A stretch of DNA of 64,000 nt from Dermacentor variabilis (GCF_050947875.1 NC_134576.1:59400255-59464254); one strand, 5' to 3'; shown: positions 46,711 to 58,993, counted from the stretch's first letter. The notes: a model not told the origin generated them from the letters alone. Program-made: numbers and translations.

Positions 46711-46723
46711 ACCAGCCTTACAA

Positions 46724-47500
46724 ATAGCGCTGATTTTCGTGTTGCTGTTGTGCAATTTCAAACGTCTATGAATGAAGGAACTAATTTTGTTTGCCTATTC
46801 AAGAAAAGGGAGGGCCCGGGGGGGACAGAGGGATGTCCATGTCCATAGGATTGTGGGCTTCGCCAGGTAGTTGGTCTTTAGCCTTGACCCTGAAATGCCG
46901 ATATACGATTCATGTAGTCATGCTAGGTTGATGCATATTCTTGCTGCAACGGAGCAGTTTCTCCGGGTTCCAAGAGACATGCGCCAACGCGTCGACCCCA
47001 CGTATCGTGGAAACGCCGTCCAAGTAGCTCGAGCACAACGTTATGTATTTCAATGCGTCGCTTTAGAAAAGAAACTGCACATTTTTAAGCAATTATATTT
47101 ATTTGGCGCTATCTCGAATTTTCGTGGTAGTCAGCGGCGTATAGTAGTCAAAGCCTATGCAAAGATTGCGATGGAAGCGCGAGGTGTTATCGCGCAACGA
47201 AATTGCAGGGCGCGTTCGTCGGCGGCGGCAAAATAATGTACCTCGTGGAGGCGTCCATATTCTTCTGCAACCGATCTGCGCTGGCGTTCATGCCGCTGGA
47301 GTGGATGCACACACGAAAGACCAGCGTATATGCATAGTCACCTTTGTTATACCGTTACGCATTTCTTGGTTAATGGGTTCAACCTTGAAAAAATTAGGCA
47401 GTCGAACAACAAATGCTACATAAAACTATCACTGCAGCAAATAAATGCCTTCAAGAGCCTGAGTACCTGAAAGAGACATGAATGATAAATCATATCATAA
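46724..47500. other. No gene recognised; one unassigned open frame
   Basis: The frame 46871-47236 plus (121 codons) is open but shows no motif, and its start lacks supporting context. A chance frame inside the intron is the simplest reading. Confidence 0.3.
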
Positions 47501-47502
47501 CA

Positions 47503-47880
47503 AGCCAACAAACACTGACACCAAGGACAACATAGGAGAAATTACTTGTGCCTAGTAAATCAAATCAAAATGATAAATTGATGGAAATGAAAGCGGATGA
47601 AAAAACAACTTCGCCGCAGGTGGGGAACGATCCCGCAACCTTCGTATTACGTGTGCGATGCTCTACCAATTCAGATACAGTGGCGCCATTTCCCCATCCA
47701 CTTTCTTGGTTATATATGTTTCCTAGTGGGACCCTGGGGGTGTCCGCCAGGGTTCAACTTACCAACCTTAGCGGTGGATGTGGAACATCCTTTCTGACGG
47801 AGGCGTCACGAGACTGTGATCTTTTTGGGCGAAGGCAACCGGTCAATAAACCCACACATGCTACCTCAAGGCATGAGAAG
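47503..47880 (-). mobile_element. tRNA-derived SINE, second family, copy 1
   Basis: On the minus strand the tRNA-like part reads through GCATCGCACACG and GAAGGTTGCGGGATCGTTCC (B box), near 47695-47620. It is followed by a body ending in ACTTGTGCCTAGTA-type sequence near the 47.5-kb edge. The same roughly 380-bp unit recurs at 57454-57845 in the same orientation, and partial pieces lie at 57.9 and 7.4 kb. It is distinct from the Ruka-like family. Confidence 0.7.
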
Positions 47881-47894
47881 TGGACTAACTGAAC

Positions 47895-48065
47895 TGGATG
47901 AAGAAACAACTTGCCGCTGGTAGGGAACGATCCCACAACCTTTGCATTACTCAAAGGTTGTGAGATCCACTTTCTTGGGATACTCAAGAAAGTGGATGGG
48001 GAAACGGCGCCGCGGTGGCTCAATTGGCAGACCATCGCACACGTCGGTGGGTCCAGAGGTTGGAG
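47895..48065. repeat. Fold-back of the second SINE family
   Basis: A minus-strand piece (47895-47945, GGGAACGATCCCACAACC) is followed by a plus-strand piece (48008-48045, GGTGGCTCAATTGGCAGACC, an A box). The two are joined by ATCCACTTTCTTGGG and its complement, so the transcript would fold back on itself. Confidence 0.6.
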
Positions 48066-48069
48066 CAGA

Positions 48070-49110
48070 CCAGCGGATTTGATGTTTGGTACTTTACGCC
48101 GCTGACAGTCATGACAAGCTTTCACGTAGTGCACAACAGAAAAAAATTGTTCCTCGGGAGTAATATTTCTGTCGTATGTGCCCTATTGTTGTGGAGAAAA
48201 GTTAATTTCCGGCACAGGTGTGACATGCCTGCAAAACTTGCTCACGCGTTGCCGTAAGGAGGATAGTAAGGAACGTTTCTTCACTCATTTCAGTTTCACT
48301 TGCAGAGTAGGTTGCTCCGCAGGCAATAGGATGTCGGTCCTCATAGCAGCGAGCGTGGAATAACTTCGTTAGCCGCTAGAAGTTTCCAGATAAGAGGAAT
48401 AAGTTCTGTGTCCACACGCTATAGGCCAGATATCCGGATCGAATCAACCGCATCAAAAAATAGCAATTTTTTTAAAAGTCTAAGGAAGTCAACAGAGTCA
48501 AAGCACGTGCCAGGCAGAGAGCTTCGCTGTGTTTTTGTCGAGATCGATCGACGACGTTAATTTCGTACTAAAGGCGGAGGCTCTAACGAGCGAGGCGGTC
48601 TGATGGATTCCTGAAATTTGCAAACCAACAAAGCAAATGGCGGTCGCTAGCTGCTTCAAAAGGCCGGCCATACAGGAGGATTGAAACTTACCGATTACCC
48701 AAACGATTACTAAGTACTCCTTTTTGTGGTCGAGTAGTTAGCCTCTGCCTTTGTGCGACAACAGCTCGCGGAACGCAGTTTCGCGGTCCGTACCATCACG
48801 CTATTGAACAAGAATGGCTTCGAGCCTGACAACGCTGGCGTCTTTGTGAATTTCAATTTGAGGAGCATTGCCAAACTTCGCGAGCAACGCAGTTGCTTCA
48901 AGTCCTTTACGCAACTCTGTAAATGCCTGTTATTTCTCCTTCTTCAACACGAAGAAACATTATTGCGTGTTATTCCTGGTAGAAGTTTAATTATTTTTGA
49001 GAAGGAAAAAAAAGAACAAGACGGCAGCAGGGGTAGAGGCCGAAAAACCGCTGAACAGCCTTATTGTCTTGAGGAAGCTGTAACTCCGCGATGGCAGCAA
49101 ACTCCTTACG
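48070..49110. other. No gene recognised
   Basis: Intron sequence between the SINE cluster and the gypsy relic. The frame 48753-49136 plus is open without a motif. Confidence 0.35.
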
Positions 49111-49113
49111 GTC

Positions 49114-51800
49114 TCACCGAATGCCCCGGGGCCTGATCCCGTGACCAATAGACTTGAGTCCCTGAAAACATAATTGAAATTTTTCTAGCTTGATTCTGAG
49201 ATTTTTCTTCCTGAGAGCATTGCGAACACTCTTCAGCCACACCATCTGCTGCTCAAACGTGCTTGAAAACACAGTGATATCGTTCAGGTAGACCAGGCAC
49301 GTCTGCCATTTCAGTTCCGTGAGTCGTGGCGGCACAGATGCCGAATGGGAAGACTTTAAATTCGCATGGCCCGTCAGGAGTAAAAATGCAGTGTTCTCGC
49401 GCTCACGCTCGTAGAAATTGAGGTACCAGTCCCCTGACTTAAGTTATAACGAGGTTAAGAATTGGCCATGAAGTAGATACTCCAAGCCATCGTCAATCCG
49501 TGACAGGAGGGGAACATTGCATTTGGGGACTTTGTCAAGCCGTCCGCAGTCGACGCAGATGTCCTTTGTTATCAGAATGACGGAACACGCCCACGGAATA
49601 GCCGAAGGGTGAATAATATCTTTATTCTCTATTTCTTTACTTTTGAGTTTAATCACCTTTCGTTCCATTGGCCACAAGTGGCATGGATACTGACGAACTC
49701 GGCCTGCTGTCTCCTTCGTTAAAATACGGAGTTTCGAACCGGAGTCCCGCTGAACCGGATTCTGTGAAGAAGCACTCAAAGACTTCGCTCACGTGTCCTA
49801 ACAGCCGCTGGTTCGGTAGCACCGACAAGCATGCATTAATGAGAAGGCGGCTGCTCAGGCTGGCAGCAGTTGTCATGCCCGGTGGTATCACTTCTAATAC
49901 AGCGACGTCAAAGAGATCAGCAAATTTATTGAGGAACGCTCCAGCTGTGACTGAAGGACGTGCTTAAACTCGTTGTTGAAGTTCGCCAACAGAACTATCG
50001 ATCGCTTCCTTGGCAGCTAAAGAATGCCTCGAGATTTCAAGATGGATCAGCAGCCGAGTATTTTCCTCGGCAATGTCCCCATATTCGTTGAATACACCGC
50101 TGGTTACAAGGACTAACGCGCTACTTCTGGGCGATAACGTGTTGTTGTCGACGAAGCGCAAGGCATTGTCATGCCTGTCGTAATAACTCCTTTCCATGGC
50201 GTCCACCGTGGAAAATGTTACCAGCAACTCGCAAAAATATGTGGTGGCTCCATTAGTCTGCAACAAGACCATACCAAGAACCTAGTCTAAAACTAGGCAG
50301 GACAAAAAATCTCCGACGTACGTAAAGCCGTGAATATTCATTCGTACCCAGGGGTTTTAATTCGGTATGAATCGGTGACCCCAATCCATTGGTAGATTTT
50401 TTTCTTTAGCTTACAAGCAACGTCGGTGCTCCTGGCCAAGGTGATCCAGTGTCGGTTAATGGTGCTATTTCTTCGTCTACGGTTACTGGGATATCAAACA
50501 TTACCACTTCTCTTGCGGTACTTCACTGTGTCTCCAGATCACCTTGCTGGCGTCGTTGTCGTAATAAAGGCTCTTCAGTGCACTTAATATCAGTGACCTC
50601 GCCTGCTGAGTTCGCTGGCCTCTGTTTTCCCTATCCGCAAGGCTGAACAAGTGGTGCCTTGGAGCGCCACTAGGTAAGGCTGCGTTTAGCATAGGCATCG
50701 ACCAGGTGACGAAGAAGGGTGTTCTTGCCGCCGTTACTCGAACAAATTACGACTGTTCGCGGAGAAGTTGTCGATCTCTACGATTCACGGAAGAGGTGCT
50801 TTTGGAGAGAACTCAAGGATACCTACTTGGCGCTAGGAAACCGTTCTGTAGTTATGTCCAGCATCACCACAGTGATAACAAAAATATCTGTGGTCCGCTG
50901 TTCGCCGAACGTCACGACTCCTCAGTCGTGTTTTAGCAGAGGACGGCGGGCTGCAAGGCATGAAGCCTACTTCAATTTGTTCAGCGGGTTGTGCGAAGGC
51001 AGAGGTATTGTACAATGGAGGACGCTGCTGTGGCGTCTCGTACCATTCAGGAACTAGAACGGACTGCCTGATTTCAGCGCGAACCATTTCAGCCATGGAA
51101 AGTTGCAATACGGGTTTGCTGCCCACAACTTCGGTATTTAATTTTTGATAACAGCCGTGATCCCTTCCCGCCATGTACTGATGATGTTGCCGAGAGCAAC
51201 GGGAGCGAGGTTACTTGGAAGCATGACGTCGATGTAATATCTGGCATGCTGTTGAAACTATTTTTCCATGGTTGTCGCTTCGGCGAGAAAGTCCGTGAAT
51301 GTTGTCGGCGGGTTACAAATGAGGCCAGCAAGAACGTATTGTTGACACCTCGCATTAGGTGACACACTTTCTTCTCTTCAGTCGCAGATGTGCCCACAAG
51401 TCCGTCTGAAGAGCTGAGCCATGTCTTACACATAAGGGGCAAAACTTTTATTCGGGCTTTGAACCCTCGCCAGAAGCGCCTATTCGGATTACTCTTTTCA
51501 GTGAGCACTGGAATAAACATTGAGAAACTGCCGACGAGATTCATCTCACGATATCAACGTCGCCTAATGATTCTCGAAGCACGTCCTCATTGAATCTTCG
51601 AGAGCAAAATGCACACTGCGAAGCTTGCGCCCTTGGTTCCAGTCGTTAAAGCTGGCGAGACGCCCGAAGTGTTCAAGGCAATCGTTCGCGTCTTCAAAGC
51701 GCCACCATGAAATGAATCTGGCCTCCGGGATTGACGATGCACTGTTCTTCAGTGGTAACCATGGAAAGTGGTGGATACAGTGTCGTCGCACGCTCACCTA
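49114..51800 (-). mobile_element. Ty3/gypsy-type retrotransposon relic (gag to RT)
   Basis: On the minus strand, gag-like frames (51797-50833) end with a zinc knuckle CYHCGDAGHNYRTV, in which the last ligand position is altered. An unassigned stretch (50.7-49.9 kb) would hold the protease. RT follows: IIHPSAIPWACSVILITK and DCGRLDKVPKCNVPLLSRID (49.6-49.5 kb), then VYLNDITVFSSTFEQQM (49.3 kb), where the catalytic YxDD reads YLND. The order gag, protease region, RT, and the S-x-PWASP and VYLDDI-type motifs, are those of Ty3/gypsy. RNase H and integrase should follow to the left but were not recognised, and no LTR pair was found. Many stops and shifts make it inactive. Confidence 0.75.
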
Positions 51801-51804
51801 GCAG

Positions 51805-54800
51805 ACCGTGCCGTGGCAGGAGTCCGTGAAGTGTAGAGGCGTAGTTTCTGCCAACTACTCGCCAGACTTGTGTAGAGGATACGCTCCGACGATCTACGTA
51901 CCCAGCATCTCCATCAGAAAAAAGTCACGAAGTGAACAATCGACGCCTTTGCAAAACGGTGTCCTTTTAGTACTGGTTGACACTCTGGAACCGCGTGTAC
52001 CACTATGCACTTTGTAATTTTCGTTGAAGGGCTGGCGGCCACACGTGCCTGACTATCTCGCGCCAGTATTTCAGTTCCAAACTAGCTACTAGAGCTTTCT
52101 CCAGATCGCAACTTCTAAAATTGTTACCAAATCACTGTTCATGAGGAAAACATTCTGCCGCCGCGAAGGCTATGCGACAGTCACCAAAAAGATAACATTC
52201 TTTTAACACAGTGTACTTCACGCAAAATAACATATACATGCACAGGCAGATAAAACAGTTTACTTGTCATCCTTATAGGACGCACGTTTTTTTTTTGTTT
52301 ACCATAATGAGCTTACCATATAGCACGTGTTTGCTTGTCGCCAATTTTCGTTTGTTATTTTCTGGCTGTGTGTGCCTGAATGTTTGCCTGTTTCGTGGAA
52401 GACTTTCTGAAATATGTGAAACAGTGACGCCCAGAGCGAAGAAAAATCACTTCTGGATTTGGGCGCGGTGGGCGGGAAGCTCGATTATATGTACACGAGG
52501 GCCTCACCCATCACACTGTTCCCCCACACAGCTTACCGCTCCTTCATGTTTTCCTCTGCAATTTTTAGACTGACAACTACAGCAGCTAGGAACTAACGTC
52601 GTAATTGCTTGTGTATACACAGTGGACATTTCACGAACCTAACAGATACCCTGGCTAACATTACGTAAGATACGAATTTGGGCAACTATCGCTACTCCCG
52701 GTGCTGCGGTAAAACCATCTACGTGGTGTATCTATACCTTATGGAGAACAAGTACGAAGTCGATATTTGTAGGAGTCATATTTCAGTCGGGAACTCAAAA
52801 TTTTTGCTACAGATAACTCGTATTGTGCTTCACATTTCCCACAAATTCATATTTTCAGTCATGTGTAGTTGCTTCAGGACAGCGGGAACCTATCGGCATA
52901 ATTAATGTCCGTATATATCGCTTTCGCACCCCATTGCTGAATGACTTATCTCAATTCAATTCCCCCGCTCGAATATTACTCCTGCTTTTCACACGATTTA
53001 TTGATGTCACATAGCCCTGAACTCACGGAGCTAAACACCAACTCTCATCAGGCGCCCACCAACAGGCCAGAAGCGCATTTTCTTCGTTGCATGGTCCTCG
53101 GGAGATACGCTGAGCCGTTCTGTCGTCTCATGGGGTAGGTAGAATGACTGTCACATCAGGTGAAATGGAGAGTGTCGCGACCGCGATGCTTAGGTGGTGT
53201 GACTGTTTCGCCAGCTACGTAGGTGACAGAGGAGGTGTGGTCTACCATGCGGTATTGACATTCTTATCACAGAAGACATTGGGAAGTATGGCCAAGGCTG
53301 TGACGCGTGGTACTCAACCACACAAGGAAGATAGCTGGAAAAGGTTGCGTCTACAGGTTATTGTCATGTCACCGATTCTGGCGACAATGAGCTGCGGCAA
53401 TAAGCAAGCGAGACAGCTGGCGATAATATTCCACGCATCTCGTCGCATCAGACACCATTGTAGGCATTAGGAAAGGTGTGGTAGATGGGTAGCAAGGGGT
53501 CCAGTGTGCACTACTGCCCTTGTGCGTACAAAATGAAGAATGGCGGAAACTGAGTGGCCGATTGTCTAGACGTGTTATAGGCAATCTTAACAAATAGCGA
53601 AAGTATGCCTTAGTGCGTGTGGACAAAGGCGACATGAATAATAAACATGCCACGTAGTGTGCGAGTAAAGGCTTAAGTGTGTGAAACCATTCGTTTAAGG
53701 GTGGCTAAGCTTGCGGTGAACTGCGTTCCTTGCAGCGAGAAGGGCTGGGATCGCTTCCGGCAGGAGCACATTACCTTATTCCTTGAGTAGCCTGCGCTGA
53801 GAATACGCGAGACTAGCAGTGCCCGCCTGCCGAACGGCAACAACTAGTTCCCTTGATTAGGGCACTGCCGACGGCGTAAGAGCACAACCAAACGACGACG
53901 CGGACCGACGAGGGACCGCTTCGAGCCGGCGGCGAAGAGTCTGGTTTGAGAGCAGTGTCGACGTCCTGCTAGAGCACGTGTGCATGCGTTGTGACGGCTG
54001 TATCAGTAGCCTGTGCGCATGTTCCGCTGAAGACAGAACGGTCCTGCTGGGGGCGCGACAGAAGGTCTATATCAACTCTTGGTATTTTTGGTTATGGTGG
54101 CTGTTAAAGAGGTAACCGACTAAATAGGCTGCATTCCAGGGTGATGCATAGGATCACTAAATCTTCGCCAAGTGGTCAAGTGGCGTAGCATAAAGCAAGC
54201 GCAACCATGTCCAGTTAAAAACGGGCTTTCCTTCCGCGCACAGCAACAGATCAGAACCCATCTTCTGTGTTCCAGCATGCATATATCTTAAATCCCACCC
54301 AAACCCTCAATGGTGTTCACCAAATTTAATTACGTGGCAGCAATAGTTTTCATGGGACAGTGGCGCAAATTGTAGGCTTGTAAAAGCACACAGTCTGAAG
54401 CTTTGGATCACTTGTATGAGTGCTTTTTCGAAAGGTTCTAATTGAACTGCAATTTTGATTCGTTGATAATACGTGAGACAAAACTGCACAACGCATGCAT
54501 GAAGCACCGCGGGACTACACGATATAATCATCTTGCAATACCATGATTAGTAGGTGCTTCCTGCAGTCCTGCACGGGCAGAAATGAACATAAACGTTTCG
54601 GATTATTTGCTAAACAGTAAATAACATGTACACTTCAGGACACAGGAACAATGGTTCTTGAACTTCATGCGTGTGTAATCGTTGACACAATTGTTTCTGC
54701 CAAGAGAGCGCTTTTGATATAAGGCCTCTAGTCAGAGAGAAAACGCGGATATACTATTGTTTAATTCGCACCAAATACACCGATCACTAGTAATTCGTGC

Positions 54801-55275
54801 TACCAGGCTAGTTGGTACATGGTTTATAAGAATGGTTTTAGGCGGAAATATGACCTAATGTGACTCATCCGTGATTCTTCCTGTTCGCATGCCTGAGGGT
54901 ATATAAGTGAAGCTTCGGGGAAAATAAAAATTAGTTGCTAGTGCCTCTCCGTAAATTTTATTCTTTTGTCCATGTCTTACTTTTTGCGAATAAAACCATT
55001 TCTAAAAACCGAAGTCTAGCATCAATGCTCCTCACTTTACCTTCGACATGCCCAACTCACCTTCTGCATGCGCTACAAGTGGACACTGTGTGCTTCATTT
55101 AGATCTATCTGCACACGAAAAGAAAAAGCACCTAGATTTATCGAACTTCTCTAGTGGCACTGAGAGCCTGTCTGAATAGAGATTTCTCCCTCTGGCGAAA
55201 ACATTGCACAAAGGCTTTGAAGCAACTGGAGATCCAATACCGTTCATGATGCATGGTGTAATCGTAGGTAACAGC
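51805..55275. other. Intron, no gene recognised
   Basis: The open frames at 52211-52573 and 53144-53470 plus show no domain. 53.75-54.05 kb is GC-richer than its surroundings and may be a worn repeat. No element boundary could be set. Confidence 0.35.
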
Positions 55276-55283
55276 ATACTGAC

Positions 55284-55571
55284 CGACTGATGATATGTGC
55301 GCTCGTGCGCCTGACTGTTGGCGCCTTCGATGTAGGTCGTCACTGCGTTTTCAAGGGGATCAGGAAAGAAGTAGCTTTGGCCTTTCGTTTCTGCAGCCAG
55401 TTCCTCAAGCCTATCTTCGGCATTATCACCCATCGCCATAGTCACAACTTGGACCTTTGACGCCAACAGCTGCGGCCAGACGTCGTCTATGGAGGGGTAC
55501 TCGTTCTCCATGCCATCGGTCAAAAGCACAATTATTGCGCCTACTGGAGTCTCGCTGGAAGTATTCAGCAC
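55284..55571 (-). CDS. CLCA-family exon: second half of the VWA domain
   Basis: The exon encodes 96 codons, phase 0 at both ends. It contains TPVGAIIVLLTDGMENEYPS (family: TPEGGVIxLLTDGEEN), VWPQLLASKVQVVTMAMGDN (family: VxPxxxxAGVxVxSxALG) and EELAAETKGQSYFFPD (family: LExLAxxTGGxxFFxPD), in family order. The acceptor is TTATGCGCAG before GTGCTG; the donor is TCG|GTCAGT. The LLTDG motif holds the Asp of the VWA metal-ion-dependent adhesion site; the DxSxS part would be in the preceding exon, beyond 55.6 kb and not found in the window. This is the clearest evidence for the gene's identity. Confidence 0.92.
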
Positions 55572-55894
55572 CTGCGCATAACAAAAATTATGCAGAACCC
55601 ACTCACAGTGGGAATCGATGTAAGCGAAGCTTTCCGTGCTGGATGCAGTGATTGACAATAATTAGCAGTGGCCGTGAAGGCTAAAGCTTAATTTCTTCAA
55701 CGTTTAGGCTGACACTAGAATGCTGAGTTAATGTTAAACGTAACCTCGCGTGCACCACTGCTGTTTGTCTGCCTAGCACACAGAAACACAGGGGGAGGTG
55801 TTTGTTTGAGGCGCTGTTGTGCGCCATATTTTGTAACATCTGAAAGGGTTGAGTGTTGTCATCGCCTCACATGGCATATCGCATGGTGGCAGAA

Positions 55895-56125
55895 GTATTA
55901 CAATTTTATTGGGTTATAGGGCTGTACTTGCCAAAACCACACTCGGATTATGTGGCACGCAGTAGTGGCGGACTCGGATTATATTTGACGCCGTGACGTT
56001 CTTTAACGTGTCTCAAATCTCAGCGCACGTGCGTTTCCTATTTCGCCCTAGTCGAAATGCGGCTGCCTCGATTCAGATAAATTCATGACTCTAGCAATGT
56101 CAAAGCCGCCAGGCTAACGCCGCTG
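55895..56125 (-). mobile_element. Ruka-like SINE, degraded copy
   Basis: The minus-strand SINE body (CATTTCGACTAGGGCGAAAT, then TTAAAGAACGTCAC, then TTTTGGCAAGTACAGCCC) matches the copies at 42.5 and 46.6 kb with many substitutions. The tRNA head (about 56.08-56.12 kb) is hardly recognisable. Confidence 0.65.
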
Positions 56126-56292
56126 GCACAGAAGAGTTGATTTGATGATCGACCACTTCCGTAGTGTCTCCTGGACCCGGCCGAGCGCTTTAATAATTGC
56201 GGCTCGGCTTCTGCATGTCCTGCGTATTTTTCTCGCTTGATATTTTTGCATGAAGCCTATTTTTTATAAATAGCAGCAACGTACTGTACCGT

Positions 56293-57293
56293 CACATCAT
56301 GATCAACATGGCTACGCCCACTGCATGGCTAAAGCCTCTCCCATACTTCAACTACCGCGCTCATGTGCCAATTGTGGCCATGTTGTCTGGCAAACTTCTT
56401 TATCTCATCCACCCACCTAACTTTCGGCCGCCGCCTGCTACGCTTCCCTTCTCTTGGAATCGAAACCGTAACCCTTAATGACCATTGGTTATCTTCCCTC
56501 CTCATTACATGTCCTGCCAACGTCCATTTCTTATTCTTGATTTCAACTAAGATGTCAATAACTCGCGTTTGCTCCCTTAACCAATCTGCAGATTTCTTAT
56601 CCCTTAACGTCTCACCCATGATTCTTCTTTTCAAGGCTCGTTGCGTCGTCCTCAATCTAACTAGAACCGTTTTCGTAAACCTCCAGGTTTCTGCCCCGTA
56701 GGGGAGTACTGCTGTTCATGATCTCAGAATGCCTGCCAAACGCACCCCAGCCCATTAATATTCTTCTGATTATTTCAGTCTCATGCTCTGGATCCGCGGC
56801 CACTACCTGCCCTAAGTAGACGTATTTCCTTACCACTTCCACTGACTCGCTACATACCAGAAACTGCTGTTCTCTTCCGAGCTTTCTCTCTCAAGGTCAG
56901 TGAGAATGCATTGCAATTGGTTCCCTGAGTTACTAAGCAAGGTAATATCATCAGCGAATCGCAAGTTACTAAAGTATTCTCCATCAACCCTTATCGCCAA
57001 TTCTTCCAAATCCAGGCATCTGAATACCTCCTGTAAACACGCTGCGAATAGCACTGGAGAGATCGTATCTTCCTGTCTGACGCCCTTCTTTCTTGGGATT
57101 TTGTTGCTTGCTTTATGGAGGACAACGGTGGCTGTGGAGCCACAATAGATATCTTTCAGTATTTTTACATATGGCTTGTCTACGCCCTGATTCCGTAATG
57201 CCTGCATGACTGCTGAGGTTTCAAGTGAAGCAAACGCTTTCTCGTAATCCATGAAACCTATACATAAGTTATAAGCTATAAATAAGGTGCAAG
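56293..57293 (-). mobile_element. RTE-type LINE copy C, 5' truncated, with 12-bp target-site duplication
   Basis: GTACTGTACCGT occurs at 56281-56292 and 57294-57305. On the minus strand the element starts in RT (MDYEKAFASLETSAVMQAL, 57252), keeps the motif FADDITLLS (about 56.96 kb), and ends with GCCATGTTGATCATGATG. About 60 bp between the RT motif and the GREQQF segment is deleted, and a further deletion occurs near 56.7 kb (STPLRGRNLEVYENGSS in the wrong frame). The last frame, 56655-56329, is open. Its target site is itself a small palindrome (CAAGGTACTGTACCGTACCTTG). Confidence 0.9.
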
Positions 57294-57453
57294 GTACTGT
57301 ACCGTACCTTGAACTTAAGCTTATCGTTTTCCTCGCGACCGCTGTCGTATTGTAATGGGGTTCCTTGCCTTCTCACGTCACCTCCCCCTCTCTTAAAAGA
57401 GAAAAAAGGGGGTTATCCGAGGGGCCCGATTTTTATTAGTCGTATCATAAGAT

Positions 57454-57845
57454 GCTATCAAACACTGATACCAAGGATAATATAGCGGAAATTACTTGTG
57501 CCTAATAGATGAAATAAAGAAGCGATCAATTAATGGAAATGAAAGGGGATGAAAAAACAACTTGCCGCAAGTCGGGAACGATCCCACAACCTTCGCATTT
57601 CGTGTGCGATGCTCTACCAATTGAGCTATCACCGTGCCATTTCCGTATCGGATTTTTTGGGTATTTATGTTTCCTAGTAGAACCCTGGCAGTGTTAGCCA
57701 GCACCGCCACTCACAGATCTTGGCGGCGGATGTGGAACATCCTTTCTGCCGCAGGTGCTACGAGAACGTGATCTTTTTGAATTAAGGCAATCTCTCAATA
57801 AACCCACAAATGCTACCTGAAGGCGTCAGTATTGCAGGCTTTGAG
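57454..57845 (-). mobile_element. tRNA-derived SINE, second family, copy 2
   Basis: The same unit as 47503-47880. The minus-strand tRNA-like part has TAGCTCAATTGGTAGAGCAT (A box, about 57.62 kb) and GGGATCGTTCCC (B box), and its D-arm is complete. A partial third copy (AACAAACACTGACAACAAGC onward) follows at 57905-58020. Confidence 0.75.
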
Positions 57846-58242
57846 TTATTCGTTATGTAATAAACGGCAAGAACGAGGGTTAACTGAGGGGCCCGGTTTT
57901 TATTAGTCATACCATAAGGACCCAACAAACACTGACAACAAGCACAACATAGGGAAATTACTTGTACATAATAATGTAAGTGAAAAAACGATAATTATTG
58001 GAGCTGAAGTGGCTGAACAAACAACAGTTCCCCTCTCTGGTATGGGAACTGCCTCTTCTCCTCCCTCTCCTTCTCATCCTCTTCTTCTACTCTCTACAGT
58101 TCCATCTGCGCCCCTCTGGCCTCACACTTAAGTAGAATGGGAAGCACTGCAGTTTCTGCAATGCTTCCGAGGGGAGTCACGGATAATTACAGCTGTCAAG
58201 CTCAGGGAGCTTCAGGCCTCAAGGCATTGGGCACATTCTACG

Positions 58243-58322
58243 CGGCGCCGGCGGCGGCGACGGCGGCAGCAGCAGCAGCAGCAGCGGCAGCGGCGTTCGT
58301 GGGGGCAGCAGCAGCAGCAGCC
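58243..58322. repeat. GCN trinucleotide microsatellite
   Basis: A GCG/GCA run (58243-58290) and a second (58300-58322). The alanine-rich frame through it (58137-58346) is a product of the repeat and not taken as a gene. Confidence 0.85.
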
Positions 58323-58480
58323 CTCTATCTAAGTGTGCAGTTATGACAGGAATGAACGTAATGGGCTGAGTTCTTCAGCGAGTCATTGCTTAGTTTACCC
58401 TGCACTCACTGCGTGAAAGGTGCATTACCTGAGTGCCGTAAGTATGAAGTATCCTTTTAAGGAGGTACGGTAGGGTAATC

Positions 58481-58539
58481 GTGCCACGCTCGCAGCTGTT
58501 TAAGCATTTCCTTGTCACTAGAGCCGCTCGAGTTTGCTC
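58481..58539. repeat. Direct repeat, left copy (partner at 60218-60276)
   Basis: GTGCCACGCTCGCAGCTGTT onward is about 59 bp and roughly 85% identical to 60218-60276, including the shared core TAGAGCCGCTCGAGTT. The two copies are about 1.7 kb apart in the same orientation and flank the AT-hairpin and the LTR-like block. Confidence 0.7.
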
Positions 58540-58993
58540 GATTCAAACTAAACCATGGCTGCGCAACTTTGAGCGGTCCTAACGCACGTTATCTGCGCTT
58601 GGCCGGCAAAGAAGGGGGGCTTTGTTCCGGCCACAGAGCGCTACATGTCTCAGTAAGGTGCCTGGTGTAGTCTCGTGCGGACGCCGTCCTCTCGGTGAGC
58701 GCATATCTGCTCATCTTTTAAAAAGTTCAATACTTACAAGCATTTCTCTCGCAAACCATACTTAGTTCAAGGTCTCAATAGTCTCTCTCGTCGTATTCGA
58801 GTGCTGATTGTCATGTTTTCGGTTGTTAACGAAACTTTGTCTCAAGTCTCTAAATTCATTAAGGCACTTTTTTTCGTGCGTATCATGGCCACGCACGTTT
58901 ATATCTCCTTCCGTTTCTCTACAGCGGGTGCGCTTTAAAACCACGGCGCTGCAATTATGCTTCAGAAATCTCCCTTTCTTTTTTGTCTTCTCC

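Larger units (their letters stand above)
13862..55571 (-). other. CLCA-family gene, six exons visible (partial locus)
   Basis: This is the span of a minus-strand gene of the calcium-activated chloride channel regulator family. The exons are 55571-55284, 45551-45300, 41870-41652, 19548-19278, 17235-17093 and 14129-13862. Splice phases chain without conflict (0-0, 0-0, 0-0, 0-1, 1-0, 0-1), giving about 480 codons with no internal stop. CLCA proteins are secreted or membrane-tethered, with an N-terminal metalloprotease-like domain, a VWA domain, a beta-sandwich region and an FN3-like domain. Only the later part is in the window. The introns reach 22 kb and hold most of the transposons. Missing are the N-terminal exons (right of the window) and the final exons. 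The identification rests on motif order recognised by eye, not a search. Confidence 0.85.

Noticed and set aside
53144..53470. 108-codon open frame
   Set aside because: No domain or supporting context.
57590..57660. tRNA gene on the minus strand
   Set aside because: The A and B boxes and D-arm are good, but the sequence is the head of a SINE with another copy at 47.6 kb, and a proper acceptor stem is missing.
58137..58346. Alanine-rich small protein
   Set aside because: The alanines come from a GCN microsatellite; there is no domain, splice support or conserved flank.
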